DNA of 36,330 nucleotides, taken from Lachnospiraceae bacterium (GTDB lineage Bacteria > Bacillota > Clostridia > Lachnospirales > Lachnospiraceae). The stretch lies in contig JAFLTF010000014.1 of NCBI GenBank assembly GCA_022510585.1, positions 1 through 36,330 of the forward strand. The letters are read 5' to 3'. Of the stretch, positions 29,995-36,330 are shown piece after piece (the stretch's first letter is position 1; each line of letters begins with the position of its first letter). The notes under the pieces are model-generated. The model was not told the origin of the DNA. It made no database searches and saw only the letters and a list, made by a program, of their open reading frames with translations. Both the position numbers and the translations under genes were made by a program.

Positions 29995-30879
29995 ATGGAC
30001 ATGTTATTCGGAGCATTGGAAACTGGCGGAACCAAGATGGTGTGCGCCATTGGAAATGAAAAGGGAGAAATTCTGGAGCAGGTGTCAATCCCGACGGAGA
30101 CGCCGGAGCTTACCATGCCGAAGGTACTTTCTTTTTATCGTGACAAGAAAATTTCGGCTTTAGGTATCGGCTGTTTCGGACCCATTGATTTAAATCGTAA
30201 CTCTGCTACATATGGGCACATTACAACGACGCCGAAAACGGCATGGCAGTATTATGATATTGTAGGCATATTTGAGAGGGAACTGGGAGTTCCGATAGGC
30301 TTTGACACAGATGTGAATGCTTCTGTCCTGGGAGAATATACATGGGGAGCCGCCAGAGGTCTGAACAGTTGTATTTATATTACGATCGGAACCGGAATCG
30401 GCGTAGGAGTCATTGCAGACGGCGGGCTTCTTCACGGTATGCTGCATCCGGAAGGTGGACATATCCTGCTTCGAAAATTGCCGGAAGATACATATGAAGG
30501 GTTTTGTCCTTTCCATGAGAACTGTTTTGAAGGTCTTGCTGCGGGACCTGCCATTGAAGGAAGATGGGGAAAGAAAGCGCTAGATTTGGAACATAGTCAT
30601 AGGGCATGGGAGATGGAAGCTGAGTATATCGCGCAGGCATTGGTCAACTATACCTGTATTCTGTCACCACAGCGCATCATCCTGGGTGGTGGTGTCATGC
30701 ACCAAACGCAGCTGTTTCCGATGATTCGAGACAGGTTTACAAAATTACTGAACGGTTATTTGAAAACAAAGGAATTAGAAGACATGAATACCTTCATTGT
30801 GGCGCAGAGCCTGGAGGATAAACAAGGTATTTTGGGAGCACTTAAACTAGCTATGGTGGAGCTTGAGAGAAATTCATAA
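29995..30879 (+). CDS. ROK family sugar kinase (fructokinase-like)
   Basis: GALETGGTKMVCAIG, YITIGTGIGVGVIADG, HPEGGHILLRKLPEDTYEGFCPFHENCFEGLAAGPA. Confidence 0.9.
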   Translation: MDMLFGALETGGTKMVCAIGNEKGEILEQVSIPTETPELTMPKVLSFYRDKKISALGIGCFGPIDLNRNSATYGHITTTPKTAWQYYDIVGIFERELGVPIGFDTDVNASVLGEYTWGAARGLNSCIYITIGTGIGVGVIADGGLLHGMLHPEGGHILLRKLPEDTYEGFCPFHENCFEGLAAGPAIEGRWGKKALDLEHSHRAWEMEAEYIAQALVNYTCILSPQRIILGGGVMHQTQLFPMIRDRFTKLLNGYLKTKELEDMNTFIVAQSLEDKQGILGALKLAMVELERNS

Positions 30880-30889
30880 AAAAAATATA

Positions 30890-30925
30890 GCCTGCATAAA
30901 TTTTAAGGAAAGAATTTATGCAGGC
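30890..30925. terminator. Perfect 13-bp hairpin between the ROK gene and spmB (terminator or leader structure)
   Basis: GCCTGCATAAATT-TTAAGGAAAG-AATTTATGCAGGC; loop contains AAGGAAAG. Confidence 0.6.
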
Positions 30926-30931
30926 ATTTCT

Positions 30932-31459
30932 ATGACGCAGGTTTTTGCACACTTTTCTAATATTATTATCCCGGTTATTATCTTCTATATTGTAGCCTAT
31001 GGACTGGCAACGAAAACGAAAGTTTATGAGGAATTTATCAAGGGCGCCAAAGATGGATTCCACACGGTGATACAGATCATGCCAACATTGATTGGCCTGA
31101 TGGTGGCAGTGGGGGTACTTCGTGCGTCAGGTTTTTTGAGCTTTTTGGGCAGTCTGTTTGCGGGAGTAACGGAACGATTCGGTTTTTCATCGGAATTGAT
31201 TCCGTTAATATTGATTAAGATGTTTTCTTCCTCTGCAGCCACCGGACTGGTGCTTGATATTTTTAAAAATCACGGTCCGGATTCTCTGATCGGAATGACG
31301 ACTTCGATTATGATGAGTTGTACGGAAACTGTTTTTTATACAATGTCGGTCTATTATATGGCAGCGAAGGTCACCAAAACAAGATATACGCTTGCCGGGG
31401 CGATTCTGTCAACCATTACAGGAGTCGTGGCAAGCATTATTCTGGCAGGATTACTTTAA
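30932..31459 (+). CDS. spmB: Spore maturation protein B-like
   Basis: FSNIIIPVIIFYIVAYGLATKTKVYEEFIKGAKDGFHTVIQIMPTLIGLMVAVGVLRASG; FSSSAATGLVLDIF. Confidence 0.88.
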   Translation: MTQVFAHFSNIIIPVIIFYIVAYGLATKTKVYEEFIKGAKDGFHTVIQIMPTLIGLMVAVGVLRASGFLSFLGSLFAGVTERFGFSSELIPLILIKMFSSSAATGLVLDIFKNHGPDSLIGMTTSIMMSCTETVFYTMSVYYMAAKVTKTRYTLAGAILSTITGVVASIILAGLL

Positions 31460-31479
31460 AGGTAAGAGATATCAAAATA

Positions 31480-31492
31480 TTTGACGGTCAAA
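31480..31492. promoter_or_regulatory. FabT-like operator upstream of the MarR gene
   Basis: TTTGAC-G-GTCAAA overlapping the -35 box. Confidence 0.65.
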
Positions 31493-31509
31493 GTATTGTT
31501 TGATAAAAT
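31481..31509 (+). promoter_or_regulatory. Promoter of the MarR-family gene
   Basis: TTGACG (31481-31486), N17, TAAAAT (31504-31509). Confidence 0.6.
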
Positions 31510-31593
31510 AAGTACGGAGTTTACTACAGTTTGACAAAACCACCGCCCGGCGTGTGAAAAGAAATTTGTATACATTTCAGAATGGAAGGCAAT

Positions 31594-32040
31594 ATGGATA
31601 TTAATAGCGCATTGAATGATGTGTTGGTAAAGTTATTCCGCAACATCAATGCAATTGAAGAACAGGCAATTCGAACAGAAGAATATCAGAATGTTACAAC
31701 AAATGACATGCATGTCATAGAAGCGATCGGCATGGATGAGAAGAAAAACATGACAACAGTCGCCAAAGCGCTGCATGTGACCACAGGAACTCTCACGATT
31801 GCCGTCAATAGTCTGGTCAAAAAAGGATATGTGAACAGGGTCAGAAGTGAGGAGGACAGAAGGGTGGTGTTGGTCTCCCTTACGGAAAAAGGCAAAAAGG
31901 CGTTCATCCATCACAGACAGTTTCATGAAGAAATGATCAGTACTATTGTGGAACAGCTTTCGGAAGAAGAAAAAAGAGTGTTGGAAAAAGCTTTACGCAG
32001 CATTCTGCATTTTTTTATGTCCCATAGGAAGGAATTGTAA
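31594..32040 (+). CDS. MarR family transcriptional regulator, FabT-like
   Basis: wHTH MTTVAKALHVTTGTLTIAVNSLVKKGYVNRVRSEEDRRVVLVSLTEKGKKAF. Confidence 0.88.
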   Translation: MDINSALNDVLVKLFRNINAIEEQAIRTEEYQNVTTNDMHVIEAIGMDEKKNMTTVAKALHVTTGTLTIAVNSLVKKGYVNRVRSEEDRRVVLVSLTEKGKKAFIHHRQFHEEMISTIVEQLSEEEKRVLEKALRSILHFFMSHRKEL

Positions 32041-32056
32041 AAAGGTCAGAAAGTAC

Positions 32057-32092
32057 TTATCCTGCCTGCGAAATCATAAGCAGGCGGGATAA
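32057..32092. terminator. Hairpin at the convergent MarR/DUF885 junction
   Basis: TTATCCTGCCTGC-(10 nt)-GCAGGCGGGATAA, one G-T wobble. Confidence 0.5.
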
Positions 32093-33889
32093 TGTTCTAT
32101 AGTCTGCCGGACCGTTGTTTAACAGAAAAGTATGAAAACGGTATAAGGTAAAGGTGTCTCCCCATGCAGTTTCTGCATGGTCTTTTAATGTCTCGATTTC
32201 CAGATAACCCAGGTAATATTTCAGATAGTTACAGGGTTCTCCTACAATATAGTCATAGACCGCCCGGATAGATTCCTCATCTGTAAAGCCGATAGCAGAT
32301 AGGATTTGTGAAACCCTCTCATACGAAGCACCTTCGTAATGGATGAGAATATCTAACAGAGAATAAAGGCATAGCTGAATCTGTCGACTCAGTTTATCTG
32401 CCAGATAAAACGCTTCTGTTTCCGGATTTGTCTCCTTTGCCAGACGGATTGCATAATCATAAGAGTTTAATTCCACATACATTGCCCATCCTTCCACATA
32501 ACCGCCATAATACAGAATATTCCGTACGGGACCGGCACCGATCGCCTGTAAATGATGCCCGCTGTATAGGGTTTGATACAGGTGTCCCGGATAACCCTCA
32601 TGGGCGAGAGTCGTAAAGAGGGATAAGCCGTCGGTAGTATCCAAAGTATTGATGTAGATCGTATTTTCTTCCAGATGATCAATAGGCGGAGTCAGATAAA
32701 ATGCAGGAGCGGTGTAAGGTGCAAGGCAGTCATCCACGTATTTGACGGTGCATGAAGCGGTTTCATTTTGGGACGGAAAGGGGATGGCTGGATAGTCTTG
32801 CTCTATCATCTTCTGCAGCTTAGAGAGCATATTTTCGGGCGAAAGGGCGGGAAAGAATGTATCCTCTGCATTGATTGAATCCGTTAGGGCGGGATATTGC
32901 TGCATCAGAGCGATCAGCGCCGTATAGTTCTTTTCAAAGTCCAAAGCCAGCATTTCTTTTATCTCAGACACACTGCGATAGGAGCCGGTTGTCAGACGTA
33001 AGTATGCCTGATAGTATTCCCTGCCCCCGGAAAAATGGGAAAGACCTTGTGAATTGGTGCCGCTGCCCTTTAACAGGGTCAGTTCGTCTGCGAGTTTATC
33101 ATAGGCCGGAGCCACCAATGTTGTGAGTAGACGATTATTTTCCGATTCCCAGGCAGCCGCTTCCGATTCGTTGATGATATTTTCTTTTACCAGTTTTTCC
33201 AAACGTTCCGAAAACGTTATGTTCAAAAAATGACTGTCTGACTGTAACAGACTCGGACTCATTAACGCACTACACTGCTCGATCACTTTATCTGCGGCAG
33301 CATCCGACATAAAAAGTCCATAATCGGCTTTTTCCCGCTCATAGAGTATAATGCCTTCCAGATAGGAAGGGATCTGCGAAAGGATGGAAAGATAATTTTC
33401 AATATCTTCTACGGAAGAGATTCGATAGTCTGCCAATAGAATGGGAAGTTCGGACTGCGTACCCGAATAAGGAGACAGAGGTTCATCATAGTAGGAATAA
33501 GAAGCACAGTTTTTTAATGAGGTTAGATATGTAGAAAGTAATATATAGGTGTATTGATTTGCGGGAGACAATCTTTTGGGATGAAATTTTTGCAGGGAAG
33601 CAAGAATAGCTTCCGTTTCGTCAGACTGTTTTAAGGCCTGACCTGCCTGGTATATGGGCAAGGTGAGCGTACTTTCATCAATTCCGTATTCGAGGGTGTT
33701 TTCCAGTGTATAGTGCAGATGGATGGGATTGGAGCATAGTTCCGATATGAACAGCTTTCTGGCGAATTTCTCAAACCGTGCATCTTCATGAAACCAACTG
33801 TAAAGAAATAAAGTTATTGATATGAAAATGATCAACAGCAGAATTGCGCCTATCCATTGTTTGGGTGAAAGTTTTTTCTTCAATGACAT
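32057..33889 (-). CDS. DUF885 family protein, membrane-anchored putative metallopeptidase
   Basis: HEGYPGHLYQTLY and YYGGYVEGWAMYVEL motifs; N-terminal TM WIGAILLLIIFISITLFLYSWF. Confidence 0.88.
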   Translation of the reverse strand: MSLKKKLSPKQWIGAILLLIIFISITLFLYSWFHEDARFEKFARKLFISELCSNPIHLHYTLENTLEYGIDESTLTLPIYQAGQALKQSDETEAILASLQKFHPKRLSPANQYTYILLSTYLTSLKNCASYSYYDEPLSPYSGTQSELPILLADYRISSVEDIENYLSILSQIPSYLEGIILYEREKADYGLFMSDAAADKVIEQCSALMSPSLLQSDSHFLNITFSERLEKLVKENIINESEAAAWESENNRLLTTLVAPAYDKLADELTLLKGSGTNSQGLSHFSGGREYYQAYLRLTTGSYRSVSEIKEMLALDFEKNYTALIALMQQYPALTDSINAEDTFFPALSPENMLSKLQKMIEQDYPAIPFPSQNETASCTVKYVDDCLAPYTAPAFYLTPPIDHLEENTIYINTLDTTDGLSLFTTLAHEGYPGHLYQTLYSGHHLQAIGAGPVRNILYYGGYVEGWAMYVELNSYDYAIRLAKETNPETEAFYLADKLSRQIQLCLYSLLDILIHYEGASYERVSQILSAIGFTDEESIRAVYDYIVGEPCNYLKYYLGYLEIETLKDHAETAWGDTFTLYRFHTFLLNNGPADYRTLSRLLMISQAG

Positions 33890-33956
33890 TGACCTGCTTT
33901 TGGCGCTTTTGATTTAATATATGCGAATCGATACCTTAAAAATGTCAAGGGTATCT

Positions 33957-35045
33957 CTAAAAGACGATTTGGTCTCTGCCGTTTTCTTTTCCCATATACA
34001 GTTTTTCATCCGCCTCTTTGATAAAGGAATCAATGTCGGATTTATAGTCATATTCGGCCAGACCGAAGGTCATGGTAACGGCGAAGTTTTTTTCACCCGC
34101 CTCAAATCTTAAGGCTTTGATTCTTTGTCTTAGATTTTCCAAAAAGTAATAAGCCTCGTCGCCATTGCTGGAAGGAAAGACCAGCAGGAATTCTTCACCG
34201 CCCCATCTGGCGGTCAGACATTTATCCCCTGCAGAGGCTTTCATGGTCTTGGAAATCTGCTGTAATACTACATCACCTATATCGTGCCCATAGTTGTCGT
34301 TGACTTTTTTAAAGAAGTCAATGTCGCAGATGCATAAACTTATAAAAGATTGCGTTGAGGATGCCAATAAATCTTCCAGATACTCAATCGCTTTTCTGCG
34401 GTTGTAAAGACCGGTCAGAGCATCCGTATTTGCCTGATCGATCAGCTGGCTGTTGTATTCTACCAGTTTGCTTTCCAAAGTCTGAGAGTCTTTGCTGAAT
34501 AAAAGGGCAATTACGGAAAGGCACCAAAATATGGTCAGGGTATTGATGATCTGCAAAAGATTTGTGGTAGGGGAGTCAAGCGCTATGGCAGAGGGTTTGC
34601 TGCGGCATAGGAAATACAGGTAGATCCGAAAGGCGCAGAGCGCAAAGGCATAGGTAATTTTTATGCCGTAATTGGAGTACCCTGAAAAATAGCATAATAC
34701 AAGCAATACAAGAATAAAATGTTGTACGCCCGTATCCCAGCCGAAGTAATATACGCTGACCCCTACCCAGACTACCATACAGAAATTGATCGTATATCGG
34801 ATGATCCCTGTTTTCTGACGATAGGTCATTGTAAAAACATACAGATACATTGCAAAAGAAATCACTAACAGTATGATACCGGAAAGATTCAGAAAACGAA
34901 CATAGATGATGCTGTTGAGTGCAATATATAAAAGCATGGTAAGAACGAGTATCCTGATAACAATGATCAGCTTGGGAGATTCGTTCGGATCGCTTGTGTC
35001 TTTGCAGATAAATCCAATTATATCCTGCAATTTGGGCAACTTCAT
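33957..35045 (-). CDS. Membrane diguanylate cyclase (GGDEF domain)
   Basis: TDALTGLYNRRKAIEYLE, DIDFFKKVNDNYGHDIGD, ARWGGEEFLLVF; N-terminal TM segments. Confidence 0.92.
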   Translation of the reverse strand: MKLPKLQDIIGFICKDTSDPNESPKLIIVIRILVLTMLLYIALNSIIYVRFLNLSGIILLVISFAMYLYVFTMTYRQKTGIIRYTINFCMVVWVGVSVYYFGWDTGVQHFILVLLVLCYFSGYSNYGIKITYAFALCAFRIYLYFLCRSKPSAIALDSPTTNLLQIINTLTIFWCLSVIALLFSKDSQTLESKLVEYNSQLIDQANTDALTGLYNRRKAIEYLEDLLASSTQSFISLCICDIDFFKKVNDNYGHDIGDVVLQQISKTMKASAGDKCLTARWGGEEFLLVFPSSNGDEAYYFLENLRQRIKALRFEAGEKNFAVTMTFGLAEYDYKSDIDSFIKEADEKLYMGKENGRDQIVF

Positions 35046-35149
35046 TTTCGGTGATCCCTTTCCTTAAAATAAATGATAAAAAATTTTGTTAAATTTTGTT
35101 ATTAATAGTACACCAATTTGCTTAAAAACGCAATATAAACAAAAAGTAA

Positions 35150-35204
35150 ATTGCTAATATGATAAATGTACAATAACATTGTATTATCTGGAAATTTTAG
35201 CAAT
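35150..35204. repeat. Nested inverted repeats in the divergent intergenic region
   Basis: ATTGCTAA (35150-35157)/TTAGCAAT (35197-35204), GATAA/TTATC, TACAAT-AAC-ATTGTA, roughly co-centred. Confidence 0.6.
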
Positions 35205-35228
35205 ATCTATCATAATAGCGAAAAAGGG

Positions 35229-35256
35229 TTGAAAAAAAAAAAAAATCTGTTAAAAT
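35229..35256 (+). promoter_or_regulatory. Putative promoter of the sugar-binding protein gene
   Basis: TTGAAA (35229-35234), N16, TAAAAT (35251-35256). Confidence 0.4.
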
Positions 35257-35320
35257 TATATTCGTGAGGTCAAATAATACATAATGGCCTTACTGCAACA
35301 TATCAAAGGAGGATATAAAA

Positions 35321-36330
35321 ATGAAAAAGAAATTATTAAGCATTGTGCTTAGTACAGCAATGGTAGCTGCATTGTTGAGCGGTTGTGGAAACGATGATGG
35401 TGCAGCGCCTGCTTCAACAGGCAATACTACAACCAATGACACTACAACCAACGATACTACAACCAACGATGATGCAACCGATGACAGTGCTGCAAGTTCA
35501 GGTACTACGATCAAGGTTGGTATCATTAACAATGACCCCAGTGAATCCGGTTATCGTACAGCGAACGACAGAGACTTGAAAGAAACCTTCACAGCAGCGA
35601 ATGGCTATGATGCATCTTTCTTCTACAGCATGAATAATGACGAGCAGATCACAGGTGCTCAGCAGTTCATTCAGGACGGCGTTGACTATCTGCTTCTCTC
35701 CGCAGCCGATGTATCAGGCTGGGATACAGTTCTTAAGGATGCACAGAACGCAGGTATCAAGGTTATTCTTTTCGACCGTACTATTGATGCGGACGAGAGT
35801 CTCTACGAGGCATCTATCGTATCCGATATGGCTAAAGAAGGCCAGACAGCAGTTGACTGGTTAGCAGGCCAGGGTCTTGACGAGTACAATGTAATTCACC
35901 TTCAGGGCGTTATGGGTTCTGCAGCACAGGTTGGACGTTCCGGCGCACTTGATGATCAGGCATCAGCAAACGACAACTGGAACATCGTTGAACAGCAGAC
36001 CGCAAACTGGAACGCTGAGCAGGCACAGCAGATCGTTCAGTCCGTAATTGACAGAGGCGACTCTTTCAATGTAATCTATGCAGAGAACGACGATATGGCA
36101 GGCGGCGCAGTTGCAGCTCTTGACAATGCAGGTATTACACACGGTGTTGGCGGCGATGTAATCATCATGGGATTTGACTGCAACACATGGGCACTTCAGG
36201 AACTGCTTGATCAGAACTGGAACTATGACGGACAGTGTAATCCGTTCCAGTCTTCCTACATTGATGATATCATCAAGACTCTTGAGAGCGGCGGTTCTCT
36301 TTCCCAGAAGACCATCATCATGGATGAGAA
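35321..36330 (+). CDS. Sugar ABC transporter substrate-binding lipoprotein (truncated by window end)
   Basis: MKKKLLSIVLSTAMVAALLSGCGNDDG lipobox; TIKVGIINNDPSESGYR, YLLLSAADVSGWDTVLKDAQNAGIKVILFDR; open to the window end. SD aaaggagg. Confidence 0.9.
   Translation, partial: MKKKLLSIVLSTAMVAALLSGCGNDDGAAPASTGNTTTNDTTTNDTTTNDDATDDSAASSGTTIKVGIINNDPSESGYRTANDRDLKETFTAANGYDASFFYSMNNDEQITGAQQFIQDGVDYLLLSAADVSGWDTVLKDAQNAGIKVILFDRTIDADESLYEASIVSDMAKEGQTAVDWLAGQGLDEYNVIHLQGVMGSAAQVGRSGALDDQASANDNWNIVEQQTANWNAEQAQQIVQSVIDRGDSFNVIYAENDDMAGGAVAALDNAGITHGVGGDVIIMGFDCNTWALQELLDQNWNYDGQCNPFQSSYIDDIIKTLESGGSLSQKTIIMDE
35426..35470 (+). repeat. Three 15-bp in-frame tandem repeats encoding TTTND
   Basis: ACTACAACCAATGAC, ACTACAACCAACGAT, ACTACAACCAACGAT. 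Confidence 0.9.

Noticed and set aside
31531-31540. TTGACAAAAC downstream of the MarR promoter, similar to TTGACAAAACC at 19846
   Set aside because: Only a half-site; the possible paired -10 elements have poor spacing.
35290-35532. 80-aa minus-strand ORF with VVSLVVVSLVVV
   Set aside because: A by-product of the TTTND tandem repeats on the + strand.
1-36330. CRISPR arrays, tRNA/rRNA genes, transposases, phage genes or known defence systems
   Set aside because: Looked for repeat-spacer structure, tRNA-like cloverleafs and transposase/integrase motifs in the ORFs and intergenic gaps; none could be supported. The MutS-like ATPase alone is not evidence of a defence system.

Overview
The window is a gene-dense Firmicutes chromosomal segment, most likely Lachnospiraceae-like (inferred from gene content and order). 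It has about 35 CDSs and no tRNA, rRNA, CRISPR array or transposase that I could support. In order it holds: the tail of a PII protein; pyk; a divergent AEC transporter and glpK; an acyltransferase; a MutS-type ATPase; a GH3 glycosidase; a coiled-coil protein; a CgeB-like glycosyltransferase; azlCD; an HD protein; a yaaO-type operon (decarboxylase, guanylate-kinase-like, yaaR, holB, ricT, trmN6-like, rsmI); a fatty-acid synthesis (FAS II) cluster (acpP, fabK, fabD, fabG, fabF, fabZ, a second NPD flavoprotein, fabH); ogt; spmA; a FIST-MCP-ROK module; spmB; a MarR/FabT-like regulator; a DUF885 protein; a GGDEF protein; and a truncated sugar-binding lipoprotein. The observations I rate highest are: (1) three TTTGA-N3-TCAAA palindromes, upstream of acpP, fabD and the MarR gene, which predict a FabT-type regulon; (2) a FIST plus soluble-MCP plus ROK module lying between spmA and spmB, preceded by a 21-bp-period direct repeat just upstream of a consensus-like promoter (LytTR-type architecture); (3) a perfect 13-bp hairpin directly before spmB; (4) a nested dyad in the last intergenic region. 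Assignments are by reading sequence motifs only; no searches were run.
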